64,000 nucleotides of DNA. It comes from Chryseobacterium piperi. Lineage in GTDB: Bacteria > Bacteroidota > Bacteroidia > Flavobacteriales > Weeksellaceae. A program made the position numbers and the translations under genes. The notes under the pieces were generated by a model. The model did not search any database, was not told the DNA's origin, and saw only the letters and a program-made list of their open reading frames with translations. Every line of letters starts with the position of its first letter. The stretch's first letter is position 1. This document shows, in pieces, positions 24,729-35,019 of this stretch. Where the stretch lies: contig NZ_CP023049.2 of the NCBI RefSeq assembly GCF_002285635.2, positions 1,984,001 through 2,048,000 of the forward strand, given 5' to 3'.

Positions 24729-25373
24729 TTATAATTTGTTCATATTTAAATGTTCGATACAGATTGTTTTTTGTCTTATATCTTCATAAGCCGCAACACA
24801 GCATTGATATTTTTCATCTATAAAAATTTCCTTTAAATAAAGGGTTTCATTTTCAATTATTGTTTTATTCTGATTAATTTCAAAAGATTCCAAGGGAATA
24901 AGTAATCCTTTTCCATGTGCTTTAATAACAGCTTCTTTTTCTGTCCAATACATAAAAAAAGCTTTTAATTTATCTTCCGAAAATTGGATCGCATCAAACT
25001 CTTTATCAGTCATTTGAAACTTAAATTCCTCGTAATTTGTTCCTGGATTGATATGTTCTACATCAATTCCTATAGGAAATTCATGGATACAACAAACTAC
25101 CAGATTACCAGCATGGGATATATTAAAATGTAAATTCTTATTTTTTAAGAAGGGTTTATGATCCAGAGTACGCCCGATTTCAAAATTCTGGATACCAAAA
25201 TAAGTATTTAACCCATATTTCAAAAGGATTCTCCCCACCAAAGACAATTGTGCATCCTGCCATCTTCTGAATTTTGAAATTCTAGCATTAAACTCATTAG
25301 AATTCATTTTTAAATATTTATCTAATAAGTACTGATGTTTTTCTTCTTCTATAAATGTATATAAAACTCTCAT
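24729..25373 (-). CDS. 4'-phosphopantetheinyl transferase, Sfp superfamily
   Basis: A 214-residue enzyme that transfers phosphopantetheine from CoA to the Ser of carrier domains, switching NRPSs from apo to holo form. The signatures are GIDVEH (Mg and CoA binding) and WTEKEAVIKAHGKGL near residue 140-155. The N-terminal phrase GRILLKYGLNTYFG and KPFLKNKNLHFNISHAG fit the two-lobed Sfp/Gsp type rather than AcpS. Its ATG overlaps the NRPS stop by one base (TAATG), a translational coupling that fits its service role for all five NRPS proteins in this locus. Confidence 0.93.
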   Translation of the reverse strand: MRVLYTFIEEEKHQYLLDKYLKMNSNEFNARISKFRRWQDAQLSLVGRILLKYGLNTYFGIQNFEIGRTLDHKPFLKNKNLHFNISHAGNLVVCCIHEFPIGIDVEHINPGTNYEEFKFQMTDKEFDAIQFSEDKLKAFFMYWTEKEAVIKAHGKGLLIPLESFEINQNKTIIENETLYLKEIFIDEKYQCCVAAYEDIRQKTICIEHLNMNKL

Positions 25374-28300
25374 TAAAAGTCAAAACTAATGTCTAAGGAA
25401 TTTTCCAATTCTTTTTCTTTTGCTGTTAAAACCTCAGCTCCTTCTATTGCTTTATCTGGATTTTCACAAACCCAATCTAACAAAAGAAGAAATTTATCCC
25501 AAATCAACTCTATAATTGTAAAATCAACATATTCACTATATTCTACGTCACAAATAAGTTGATTTGACTCAAAAAAATTAAATACAACAGGAAAACGAGC
25601 TTGAGTCTGATACAGATTTTCTTTTTTCAAAGAAAAAGAATTGAATTCTATCTTATCTCTTACAAGCATATCTGAGTGCTGATAGCTCAATAGAAAATCG
25701 GTCAATTCATTAAGATTATGCCCACTGAATGATTCAACATTTTCTTCCAATACATTTAATTGGTTACGGGTATTTTTAGCCTGGGAGGTAAAAGTTGAAT
25801 TTTCATCAACCTGGAGATAAAGAGGTAGGGTTTTTACAAACATTCCTACAGCATGTTCTAATTGTCCCGTATTCCTTCCACTAAAAACAGTACCCATGCA
25901 AATAGTCTGTTGTTTGTATATTTTATTGAGTACAATGCCTAATAAGGTTGTAACTGAAGTAAACAAGGTTGCCTTATTCTTTTCTGAAAATCCTTTCAAT
26001 CTGTTAAAAAAATCCGAAGGTAAATTAAAGCTGTTCTGTCTAACTTGTCCCAAACCGTTTTTAAAGTTTAAAACCTTTGTTTTTATACTATTGTTATGGT
26101 AAGCGGATATTTCCTGATGAGAATGTGCATTGATCCATTCAGCATAATCTTTAAATTGTAAGCTATCCGATACTTTTATTTCTCCCCCATTATTATAAAG
26201 CATAATTAGTTTATGAATGACTATATCTAAGGACATTCCATCAATAATGATATGATGGGTCAGAAAAACCAAATACTTCTTTCCGGTACTTTCATTAAAA
26301 ATGGCAACTTTTATTAATTGATCAGATTTCAGATCAAAACCTTCAGAAACATATTTTTTCACCCATGGCAAAAAATCTTGTTCCTTATTAATAATCTCTA
26401 ATTTAAATATTTCATTTTTACTAATAGACTGATATACTTTCCCATCTTTCTCAGTAAAGTTTGTCCTTAATATCTCATTTTCAAGAATAAGTGTACTCAT
26501 TGCTTTTTCCAACAACGCAGCATCTATACTTCCCTCTATTTCAAAAACAGAATACATATTATAGGCATTGAAAAAATCTTTCTTTTGTGATGCCAGCCAC
26601 ATATTCATCTGATCAGGAGTTAATGAATAACAGGCCTTCTGTTTTGCTTGTGGAATTGTTACATTATCTTTTAAATTTTCTATCTCTTTTACCAGACCTT
26701 GAATAGTATGGTGTTGAAAAATATGTTTTAGAGAAACGGCCTTGTTTAGTTCCCTGGATATCATATTGGCTATTTTTCCGGCAATGAGGCTATGTCCACC
26801 CAACTCAAAGAAGTTATCCGTAATTCCTACCTTCTCAATTCCTAATACCTCTTGCCAAATCCCAGCAAGCTTAACTTCAATTTCTGTTACCGGGGCTATA
26901 TATTCTCTTCTTATCACATCATCACCTATAACACTTGGCAATGCCTTACGATTGATTTTTCCATTTGGAGTCAACGGAATAGTAGTAAGTTTTACAAAAA
27001 ACCCCGGAATCATATATTCCGGTAACTTATTCTGTAAATATTCACGAAGTGAGGTTTTGTCCGTCTCAGTCTCAGAGTCTTCCTGAGTATAATAGGCTAC
27101 CAAAACCCTCTCCCCTCTCACTTCTTTTGCATCACAAACAACCTGGGCTATCCCGGGATATGTCTCTAACTGTGATTCTATCTCTCCGAGTTCGATCCTA
27201 AAGCCCCGAATTTTGACCTGAAAATCATTTCTACCTAAAAACTCAATTTCGCCCCCGTTTGTCCATTTCCCCAGGTCTCCTGTCTCATACATTCTGGATC
27301 CTGAAGTTTCGGAAATTGGATTGTCTGTGAACTTTTCAAGAGTAAGCAATTTATTTTTATAATATCCTTTTGCTAAACCGTCTCCGGAAATAAAGATCCG
27401 GCCAGGGGTATTAACTGGTAACAGATTCTTATACTGGTCCACAATATAGATTTGAGTATTGTGAATCGGGGCACCTATATTCGAGGCATCCGAAGCTTTC
27501 TCTATCTTTTTAATACTAGACCAAATGGTAGTTTCAGTTGGCCCATACATATTCCAGACCTCTCCGCAGTATTTCAAAAGATTCCCGGAAACAGTTTCAT
27601 TCAGGCTGTCTCCCCCACATAATACTTTAAGATTCTTATCTCCCACCCAACCTGTATTAAACAGCATTTGATAAAAACTCGGAGTAGCTTGGATAATTGT
27701 TGGGCAAATCAAGATTAATTCTTCTTTCAACGCTTCTACATTTCCCAGAATTTCTTTGTCCGCTATAAAAACACTGGCACCTGCAATAAGTGGCGTAAAG
27801 AATTCCAAAATAGAAATATCAAAAGAATACGTAGTAACGGAATACAAAATATCTCTCATAGCAACGCCAGGTCTATTTTGAATACTCGTCAGAAAGTTGG
27901 TTAAAGCCTGATGACCTATTTCGACTCCTTTAGGATTTCCTGTAGAGCCGGAAGTATAAATGATATAGGCAGTATCTGCCGGGCCTGGTTTATTATAAAG
28001 TGCTGGCTTTTCATTGAATACTGATTGAAGTACATCTTCTTTTTCTATTAATTGAAAATAATTTTCGCCAATAATTCCTTGTAAATCTAAATTCTCTACG
28101 TCCTTCAAAAAAGCTTTTTCACTAATAATTACACGTATCTGGCTGTGATGAATAATATAGCTTATTCGTTCAGCAGGAAGCAATGGATCTATAGGGATGT
28201 AACTTTTCCCACATTTCAAAATTCCCAAAAGCAATACAATCAGCTCTGCTGAACGGTTAACTAGTACCCCAATTGGTTCTTTAGCTTCTCCAAAATTTGA

Positions 28301-29860
28301 AAGAAGATAAGCTGCAGCAGCATCCGATTTCTTATTCAACATTTCGTAAGTAAGACTTATATGTGAATCACGTACTGCTATATCATTGGGAATCTGATCA
28401 GCCTGATATCTAAATAAATCAACTACTGTTTTATCTTGGGGGTAATCTGCAACAGTAGAATTGAAATTGAGTAATAAATTGGTACGTTCCCGGTTAGTAA
28501 GAAAATTTATTTTTTTTATTTTCTGAGTTGCATCCATCAAGATATCTTTGAGGAGTTCTTGAAAATGAGTCGTAACCTGGTCAATCATATCTTTTTTAAA
28601 ATAATTGATATTATAATCAAAATCTATTTTTACATCTTCCCTTTCATCAAATTCTCTAATATATATAGCGAGGGCTACTCTTTCAGACTCATGACTCAAA
28701 GGTATTACTCTGGTCTGGGTATTATTAAAATGAGATGAATAATCCTGCTTTTCATAAGATAGGGTGATATTAAAAATACGTTCTTTCTGATTGAAGGCAT
28801 TTAATTCTTTTATCAATTGTCCTAGAGGAAAACGTTGATGCCTGTAATCTTGTTTAAGCTGAGTTTTTATTTTCTCAACTAATTCTAAGAATGTTTCTTC
28901 CTGATCAACTGTAATCTGTAAAGGATTTACCCCCATAAATAATCCAACAGTCTTTTTAAACCTTGCTCCCGAACGATTTAAAACGGGTAATCCGATTGAA
29001 ATTGTTTCGTTTTGCGATTTTTTGGCAAAGTAGGTATAGAGAATAGCCAATATCAGGTGAAATGTTGTTGATTTTGTTTCTGAAGCCAGTTCAATCAGTT
29101 TATTATATTGGTCTCTTGGGATTAATAATTCTTTTCTGGAACTTTCATTAATTGTTTTCGATAGATCAAATTTATCAAAAATACTCTCAGGTAAAGATCT
29201 AAATTTTTGTGTCCAATACTTTTTATCACATGCAAACTCTTCCGAATTCAGATACTTTTGATCTTCAATTGCAAAGCTGTTATAGGAAAACGGATATTCT
29301 GAGATAACAACACCATTCTCCCATATTTCATTATAGTTTTTTACCAGACGTGTAAACATTAATGAAGTTCCCCATCCATCTGTGATAATATGGTGGTAAA
29401 CAGAAAATAAATAATGATAGTCTTTACGTACTTTTATCAGGACAAACCGGTATAGGAACTTATCTTCTTCAAGATTAAACGGTTTTATAAACTCATTCTG
29501 CATAAAGTTGAGAACAGTCTCATCTATATCTTTTTTTATCTCTCCTTTATCGGCATCAGGAACCTCTACAATATTTCCACTATTGGATGATTTTTGAATT
29601 ATACAAGCTTCATCTGAGAAATCGACAAATTCAAGTGGTCTAACAGCATCTACAGCTATCATTTTTACATTCTCAAAATCCTCCTTTATATAATTCCGAT
29701 ATGCGTCATGCTGTTGTATTAATTCCGTATAAGCATGTTCAAAAATTTCCTGGTTTAAAAAACCGTCAATAGATATCTTAGCACCAATATTATAAATAGG
29801 CTGATCTGGATATAAAAGTTGTTCAAAATAAATATCTTGTTGAGGTAAAGTCAGTTTCAT
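25373..29860 (-). CDS. NRPS, C-A-T-C, predicted glycine module
   Basis: A 1495-residue nonribosomal peptide synthetase. C1 (about 1-440) has HHIITDG at 156-162. A (about 460-965) has YTSGSTGNPKG near 640. The carrier domain has FFELGGHSLIAG near 1020. A second C (about 1050-1490) has THHIIIDGMS near 1203. The pocket residues read by eye are DILQCGMIWK, 8 of 10 equal to the classical Gly code DILQLGLIWK. There is no TE and the last C has no A after it in the same protein, so it must hand over to another protein. It is transcribed with the exporter upstream and sfp downstream. There is no epimerase domain. Confidence 0.93.
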   Translation of the reverse strand: MKLTLPQQDIYFEQLLYPDQPIYNIGAKISIDGFLNQEIFEHAYTELIQQHDAYRNYIKEDFENVKMIAVDAVRPLEFVDFSDEACIIQKSSNSGNIVEVPDADKGEIKKDIDETVLNFMQNEFIKPFNLEEDKFLYRFVLIKVRKDYHYLFSVYHHIITDGWGTSLMFTRLVKNYNEIWENGVVISEYPFSYNSFAIEDQKYLNSEEFACDKKYWTQKFRSLPESIFDKFDLSKTINESSRKELLIPRDQYNKLIELASETKSTTFHLILAILYTYFAKKSQNETISIGLPVLNRSGARFKKTVGLFMGVNPLQITVDQEETFLELVEKIKTQLKQDYRHQRFPLGQLIKELNAFNQKERIFNITLSYEKQDYSSHFNNTQTRVIPLSHESERVALAIYIREFDEREDVKIDFDYNINYFKKDMIDQVTTHFQELLKDILMDATQKIKKINFLTNRERTNLLLNFNSTVADYPQDKTVVDLFRYQADQIPNDIAVRDSHISLTYEMLNKKSDAAAAYLLSNFGEAKEPIGVLVNRSAELIVLLLGILKCGKSYIPIDPLLPAERISYIIHHSQIRVIISEKAFLKDVENLDLQGIIGENYFQLIEKEDVLQSVFNEKPALYNKPGPADTAYIIYTSGSTGNPKGVEIGHQALTNFLTSIQNRPGVAMRDILYSVTTYSFDISILEFFTPLIAGASVFIADKEILGNVEALKEELILICPTIIQATPSFYQMLFNTGWVGDKNLKVLCGGDSLNETVSGNLLKYCGEVWNMYGPTETTIWSSIKKIEKASDASNIGAPIHNTQIYIVDQYKNLLPVNTPGRIFISGDGLAKGYYKNKLLTLEKFTDNPISETSGSRMYETGDLGKWTNGGEIEFLGRNDFQVKIRGFRIELGEIESQLETYPGIAQVVCDAKEVRGERVLVAYYTQEDSETETDKTSLREYLQNKLPEYMIPGFFVKLTTIPLTPNGKINRKALPSVIGDDVIRREYIAPVTEIEVKLAGIWQEVLGIEKVGITDNFFELGGHSLIAGKIANMISRELNKAVSLKHIFQHHTIQGLVKEIENLKDNVTIPQAKQKACYSLTPDQMNMWLASQKKDFFNAYNMYSVFEIEGSIDAALLEKAMSTLILENEILRTNFTEKDGKVYQSISKNEIFKLEIINKEQDFLPWVKKYVSEGFDLKSDQLIKVAIFNESTGKKYLVFLTHHIIIDGMSLDIVIHKLIMLYNNGGEIKVSDSLQFKDYAEWINAHSHQEISAYHNNSIKTKVLNFKNGLGQVRQNSFNLPSDFFNRLKGFSEKNKATLFTSVTTLLGIVLNKIYKQQTICMGTVFSGRNTGQLEHAVGMFVKTLPLYLQVDENSTFTSQAKNTRNQLNVLEENVESFSGHNLNELTDFLLSYQHSDMLVRDKIEFNSFSLKKENLYQTQARFPVVFNFFESNQLICDVEYSEYVDFTIIELIWDKFLLLLDWVCENPDKAIEGAEVLTAKEKELENSLDISFDF

Positions 29861-29872
29861 AGTTATTAAAAA

Positions 29873-31492
29873 TTAAAATAAAGAGACATTCAGTTCCGGA
29901 CATACTTTGATATCACTTACAATTTTCCCGTAATCGAATTTAATAATTCTGTCTGCCTGTTTAAAATAGGCATCATCATGGGTTACTGCAATTATAGTTT
30001 TACCTTCTTTTTTAAATTTGGGCACCAACACTTCATAAAAATATTTTCTAAAATGAGGATCTTGATCAGCAGCCCATTCATCCAGAACCAGAACAGGTCT
30101 TTCTTCCAGCAATGCAAATATTAAGGACATTCTTTTACTCTGACCTTTTGAAAAATTACGTCTGGCTGACTCTTCTTTTGTGTTGCTTACTACTTTTTGC
30201 ATCTCCATTAGTTCCAACAGAGATTCGTATTTCTTATTGTTTTCCAATTGATAATGGTCATAATTGTGGGAGAAAACATAATTGTCTGTAAATACCGGTG
30301 AAATTAAACCTTGGAGTACCTTTTTCGATTGTAGTCTCTCATCATTCAGTGTGATTTCTCCTTCTTTATGGTCATATAACCCTGTAAGAATATTAATAAA
30401 AGTACTTTTACCGCTTCCATTACCTCCGACTATAAAAATAACTTCTCCTTTTTGGATATTTAAATTAATATTACTTAAAGCAAATGATTGCTCTACTGTA
30501 TTTTCATATTGAAAAGAAATATTCTTGAAATTTAAAGATTCAAAATCGGCATCTTTTGTTACATCTATCCGATCATCATCCTTCTCTCCTGAAAAATCTT
30601 TCAGGAAATTATTAATTCTCTTATTGGCGACAGAAAATCTCGTGTATATGTTCTGCATATTGATCAAATTGCTGATCGGACCAGTAATAAACAGTAAAAT
30701 AACGATATATGAAATAACATCTTCTTTTACAAGTAAATTAAAATTAGGCAATACAAATAGTATTGCTCCTATGATCAGATACAAACCATACTGACTAATC
30801 AGGTTGATGGATAAAAAAACATAATTAATGTTATAATCCAATTCTTTAGCCTGATCTCGATTAGGCATTAAGTTTTGATATAACAGGTTTTGAGAAAGTG
30901 TAGCGTTTACTTTAAGATTTTTAAATCCTTTTACCACATCATTTACATAATTGTAATAATGTTCGTTGAATTTCCTTAAAATGGCAACATCTCCTTTCAT
31001 TGTTGTCATTACAATAAAATAAACCGCACCAATACATACAATTAAGGCTAAAATACTTAATCCTGCATATATTGAAAGACTGAACATATATACCAGACAA
31101 AGTAACAGCATCAATAATGAATTAATTGTGTGGGTGATCACTTCAGGCAACCTGGAAAACATTCTTAAATCTTCAATAACCGTATAGAATCTTTGGGTAC
31201 CATATTTTTCTAAAGTAATCAGCCTGGTTTTTAATATTTTTTTAAATATGTTTTTCTCGTTCTGATACAAAATATAGTAAGAGTGCTGATTCAGTTTCTT
31301 TTGAAAAATAATATTTAACAAGTATGTAAAAACAATAATAAGAAAAAAGCTCCAGCCCAAATAGGATTCTTCATAGTTCTTATTTCCTGATATCACCTGA
31401 TTAATAATAAATAGAATTCCAAAACTTAGTATTGTATTGGGAAGCGCAAATAGTAGTAAAAAAAGAATGTTTTTTATTGAAATTTTTAGCAT
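29873..31492 (-). CDS. SyrD/PvdE-type peptide export ABC transporter
   Basis: A 539-residue half-transporter with six predicted N-terminal helices (ILFLLLFALPNTILSFGILF, GWSFFLIIVFTYLLNIIF and others) and a C-terminal ATPase. The ATPase has Walker A GGNGSGKST (about 355), a signature-like NFSKGQSKRMS and Walker B PVLVLDEWAADQDP. The DEWAADQDP phrase and the permease-ATPase layout are typical of exporters linked to NRPS peptides (cyclic peptide export family). It should carry the peptide across the inner membrane. It is directly adjacent to the type II thioesterase gene (no gap) and 12 bases before the Gly NRPS in the same operon. Confidence 0.9.
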   Translation of the reverse strand: MLKISIKNILFLLLFALPNTILSFGILFIINQVISGNKNYEESYLGWSFFLIIVFTYLLNIIFQKKLNQHSYYILYQNEKNIFKKILKTRLITLEKYGTQRFYTVIEDLRMFSRLPEVITHTINSLLMLLLCLVYMFSLSIYAGLSILALIVCIGAVYFIVMTTMKGDVAILRKFNEHYYNYVNDVVKGFKNLKVNATLSQNLLYQNLMPNRDQAKELDYNINYVFLSINLISQYGLYLIIGAILFVLPNFNLLVKEDVISYIVILLFITGPISNLINMQNIYTRFSVANKRINNFLKDFSGEKDDDRIDVTKDADFESLNFKNISFQYENTVEQSFALSNINLNIQKGEVIFIVGGNGSGKSTFINILTGLYDHKEGEITLNDERLQSKKVLQGLISPVFTDNYVFSHNYDHYQLENNKKYESLLELMEMQKVVSNTKEESARRNFSKGQSKRMSLIFALLEERPVLVLDEWAADQDPHFRKYFYEVLVPKFKKEGKTIIAVTHDDAYFKQADRIIKFDYGKIVSDIKVCPELNVSLF

Positions 31493-32149
31493 TTATTTTT
31501 TGTAAATTAAGTTTTCAAAATAGTTTTTAAAGTATTCCACATGATCGAAGATAAAAAAATGATTGCCCGGTAATAATGTGATGGTTACTTTCTGGGTCGA
31601 CTCATCATGCCAGCCTGCCATTTCCTCTTCTGTAGCCTCTTGAGAACCATAAAAAACGTCTATCGGTATATTCAGTGGAACATTTTTTTCATATTGGTAA
31701 TTTTCTACCAATTTGAAATCATGTCTTAAAATAGGAAGGTAATAATTCAAAAGCTCCGGATAGTTTTTTACTTCACTGGGAGTTCCACCTAAATCAATGA
31801 TTTCGTTCCAAAAATCTTCATCAGATAGATGAGCTATTTTTTTTTCTCTAGGAATGTTTAGAGCTTTTTTTCCACTGACAATTAATTTTTGCGGTAATGG
31901 CAATTTTTCTTCCTGGAGTTTTTGACATACCAGGTAACCTAATAAAGCGCCCATACTATGTCCGTATATCGCATAAGTGGTCCCTTCTGTAAGCAGCTCC
32001 TTTAATAAGCATACAAAATCTTCCACCTCTTTCTCCAATCCATAGGTATGACGTTTCAGCTCAAAAGAAGTATAGTTCTTATAGTGCTGAAAAATTTTAT
32101 TAAAAGAATATTGGTTTCCGCCAGCAAAATGGAATGATATAATCTTCAT
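31493..32149 (-). CDS. Type II thioesterase
   Basis: A 218-residue stand-alone alpha/beta hydrolase with FHFAGGNQYSF at the N-terminus, nucleophile elbow GHSMGALLG (about residue 75) and catalytic His in LPGNHFFIFDH. It removes wrong or stalled acyl groups from carrier domains, keeping NRPS lines running. It is the first gene of the operon that continues with exporter, NRPS, sfp and hydrolase. A 207-base gap upstream separates it from the oxygenase pair, so a promoter is expected there, although I could not find a clean consensus. Confidence 0.9.
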   Translation of the reverse strand: MKIISFHFAGGNQYSFNKIFQHYKNYTSFELKRHTYGLEKEVEDFVCLLKELLTEGTTYAIYGHSMGALLGYLVCQKLQEEKLPLPQKLIVSGKKALNIPREKKIAHLSDEDFWNEIIDLGGTPSEVKNYPELLNYYLPILRHDFKLVENYQYEKNVPLNIPIDVFYGSQEATEEEMAGWHDESTQKVTITLLPGNHFFIFDHVEYFKNYFENLIYKK

Positions 32150-32356
32150 ATTTTTGTTTCTTCTATTTTTTTTACATTATTTTTAAACAATACTCATATA
32201 CTTGATATTTCTGTTGAAATACCTTTTATTGATAAATTGTACAACGGGTATTTTATAATGCTGTTATTCTATTTGCCATAGTGCTCCGCATTAAAAAACC
32301 ACTGATCACAGTACATTTTGTAATTGTTTGTGTACCATTCATTTTTATTTATTTTT

Positions 32357-33397
32357 TTATATATTTATTAATATATCTTCTCCTATACCATACGTACAGC
32401 ATGCTAAAGCTAATCCTTCGGCTCTTTCTTTTACAGTAGTGCAAAAGTCTGGATTTCTAACTACATTCCCTGATTCTATTCTAATAAGACAGCGTCTGCA
32501 CAATCCTGATCTACATTGATTTTTGATGGGTATATTATTTTTTTCTAAGTTCTCTAAGAGGCTAAGATTCTCATCTATATCTATTGTTTCATCACTTCCC
32601 AGAATTTTTAATTTACATTTCTTATCCAAGTTATCTATAGTTTTTGTATTTTCTATACCATTCGAAAAGGCTTCTACCAGTAATCTAGAGTTGGGGTATA
32701 TATCGGTGACCATTTCTACCATTTCTGTAGAAAAATTATATCCTCCACATATAATAACCAAATCGGGAGCGGGATCATTTATAAACTCTTGTCTGGTAGG
32801 TCTGCCTTGAGAAAAACAATCCATATTTACAGGTAATACATCCCTGATAATAAAACCCATGAAATCAAACCAGCTATTATTTTTGCTCATAGAATAAATT
32901 TCTTCTAAAAATGGAATTTCATTGATTTTTGCTGCAACTGAAATTAGATTTACACTATGATATTCATGAGTACCAGTAGTCATCTCACGGAGTAAAGCCA
33001 CAGGTAGCGTTATCCCTATACCATTTGATATCATCAGTATCTTTTTATCTTTCTCTTTCAAAGAATTTATGTCTATACTCCCAGCTTGTCCAACTATATC
33101 AATACTGTTCCCCTCGCATAAAAAATCATGAATCGCATCAGAAACACCTCCATTTCCAGTTCTTTTCACGGATATTTCAATGATCTCGCTACCCAAATTA
33201 TTGGAAATTGTGTAGGCTCTTTGTTTATATTTTCCTTCCATATCGGGATAAGATATTTCAATATATTTACCAGATAACAGACATATCTTATCACCTGGAA
33301 GAACACTGATCTTAAGACGATAAGTTTTGACTCCAATACACTCTTTTCTAACGGATATACAGATTGCTTTAACGGGAAACATAAATCTTATTTTCAT
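32357..33397 (-). CDS. Ferredoxin-NAD(P)H reductase-like electron donor (FAD and 2Fe-2S)
   Basis: A protein of about 346 residues. The FAD-binding phrase is RAYTISNN, the NAD-binding start is GIGITLPVALL, and the C-terminal domain is a plant-type 2Fe-2S ferredoxin with CRSGLCRRC and a later Cys (DFCTTV). It resembles reductases that feed electrons to oxygenases (Hmp/PaaE/BenC-like). The longer frame starts at a TTG, so I took the ATG at 33397; ATG 33382 is also possible. It overlaps the end of the AurF-like gene by 29 bases, so it is almost certainly its redox partner. Confidence 0.85.
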   Translation of the reverse strand: MKIRFMFPVKAICISVRKECIGVKTYRLKISVLPGDKICLLSGKYIEISYPDMEGKYKQRAYTISNNLGSEIIEISVKRTGNGGVSDAIHDFLCEGNSIDIVGQAGSIDINSLKEKDKKILMISNGIGITLPVALLREMTTGTHEYHSVNLISVAAKINEIPFLEEIYSMSKNNSWFDFMGFIIRDVLPVNMDCFSQGRPTRQEFINDPAPDLVIICGGYNFSTEMVEMVTDIYPNSRLLVEAFSNGIENTKTIDNLDKKCKLKILGSDETIDIDENLSLLENLEKNNIPIKNQCRSGLCRRCLIRIESGNVVRNPDFCTTVKERAEGLALACCTYGIGEDILINI

Positions 33398-34304
33398 TAA
33401 TTCCGATACGATCAATTATCGCCTCTACAGATTCTACGTATATACTTATCTCATTGTTATCCCCTGTATCGGCTATAATATCTTTATAGTTTGGAAAATT
33501 TATTAATTTCAGGACAGTCTCCCATGCACCAAGCTCATTACTTGCAAAAACGTCTATTGTCTTTCTAAGGGTATCACGTAAATATATTTTTTCTTTTGTG
33601 TTTAAACTTTTGACAACATCAAGGGCTACATAGCTGAACACACTAGAGTGGCTCCATTCATCTATAGCATGAGCCTTTGTCACCTCATGGCAAATATTTT
33701 GTATGGACGTATCTTCGGACATAACCTTCAGATAATCAGTAATTAGAGTTTCACTGGCACACGCTATAGCAAAACGGGTAAGACGCCTTTCCCATTCAGA
33801 CGTACATTCAGAAATAATTCTCCTCCTCCATTGCACTAAGTTGAAATCTGAAAAGTTTAAAGGCTCCAGATTTCTCATAGTATAAATATAATTACACGCT
33901 GATATAGACATTCTGGTGTGCAATGCTTCATCCAATAAAGCTTCAGACATCACTTCCTGAACTATCATTTTATCTTCAAAAGCACTGGATGGAGCTTTAA
34001 TAATATCCTCACATGCGGGAGTTACTATATCACACTCTATATAAATAGTTTTAAGATTATATATCCCCCAAGCATATGAAAGGGTTTTTGATTTCATTTC
34101 ATCTGATGCTTCCTGCCATGCTCCATGCTTGGAAAAAGGAAGCAAATCTTCACTAAAATCTTTCTTTAGTGGATCAAAGTAACTGGATTCATAATCCAAT
34201 TGTTCATTATTTATTGCGGCTCTATGCTTCCATAAACTAGATAATTTCTTTAACATATTCGCTACACTATCGCTATGTAGATTATTTTCACAGTTATTTT
34301 CCAT
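33369..34304 (-). CDS. AurF-like diiron oxygenase
   Basis: A 311-residue helical protein of the AurF/CmlI type. Ligand motifs for two irons are seen: EALLDEALHTRMS (ExxH), CTSEWERRLTRFAIACASE and AIDEWSHSSVF (ExxH). Known members oxidise aryl- or alkyl-amines to hydroxylamines or nitro groups, and some hydroxylate carbon. Here, next to NRPS genes and coupled to a ferredoxin reductase, it probably oxidises an amino group or side chain of a building block or carrier-bound residue. The substrate is unknown. A palindrome (34346-34360) lies 42 bases upstream of the ATG. Confidence 0.85.
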   Translation of the reverse strand: MENNCENNLHSDSVANMLKKLSSLWKHRAAINNEQLDYESSYFDPLKKDFSEDLLPFSKHGAWQEASDEMKSKTLSYAWGIYNLKTIYIECDIVTPACEDIIKAPSSAFEDKMIVQEVMSEALLDEALHTRMSISACNYIYTMRNLEPLNFSDFNLVQWRRRIISECTSEWERRLTRFAIACASETLITDYLKVMSEDTSIQNICHEVTKAHAIDEWSHSSVFSYVALDVVKSLNTKEKIYLRDTLRKTIDVFASNELGAWETVLKLINFPNYKDIIADTGDNNEISIYVESVEAIIDRIGINENKIYVSR

Positions 34305-35019
34305 TTCTCTATATATAAAATATCATATTTTAAGATAAATTCTATTGGGGTACTACCCCATTATTTGTAAATTCTATTGCTTAATCTTTTGTAAACTACT
34401 TATCGTTATCACTATAAATTAAAGTACCAGAAAAGGAAAGGTTCTCACGAGGAACAGGTCTTTGGATAAATTCATTAAAGCTTCTTGCTGTTCATTTTCA
34501 TTCGTAGATCAATTATCTTATCCTCTCATCTTTTTATGTTGATTATAAACACTTTGTTCACTCTGGCAGTGTATGGAATTCGGCGCAATAAATGATTTCA
34601 CTGGCAATTCCCATAAATACAAGCTAATGCAAGACTTATCAATCACACTACTTTAGAGTAGGAGATCTTTTGTGATAAGACAATAAGCTTTCACTGGATA
34701 TTTTTCAATTTTGTTTTAAAAACTAATTCTTGATTTGCAATTAAATTGTTCATTGCAAGAACATTACAATCAATTCAGTTTACTGATTGATATTCAAATG
34801 AACAACTTTTTACATATTTATTTCATAATGCACAAGAGGTCATATAAATTTCTGTCAAATAATAGATTTTTATATTTCAATATATTACCCCAAATAGAAT
34901 TGTCAAATTTTCCAGAATCCCCCATTTAAATCGCGGATATGAAATTCAAGTTTATTTGCAAATACTAAGAAAAGAATGTTTGTACGAACGTAAGTAGCTA
35001 CACAAAGGTTTAATTAAAA
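34305..35019. other. 715-base gap upstream of the oxygenase pair
   Basis: It lies between the end of the terminal NRPS gene and the start of the AurF-like gene. It contains one clear palindrome near the oxygenase start and otherwise AT-rich sequence. A 27-codon frame at 34573-34656 has no support. It is the largest gap inside the NRPS locus and splits it into two transcription units. Confidence 0.6.
34346..34360. promoter_or_regulatory. Palindrome upstream of the oxygenase genes
   Basis: TGGGGTA-c-TACCCCA is a perfect 7-base-arm palindrome with a single central base, 42 bases before the ATG of the AurF-like gene. In such AT-rich DNA a GGGG/CCCC palindrome stands out and could be a repressor site. 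Confidence 0.4.

Noticed and set aside
34573..34656. A 27-codon frame upstream of the oxygenase genes, possible leader peptide
   Set aside because: It is on the opposite strand to the operon, has no conserved features, and such frames are expected by chance in 715 bases.
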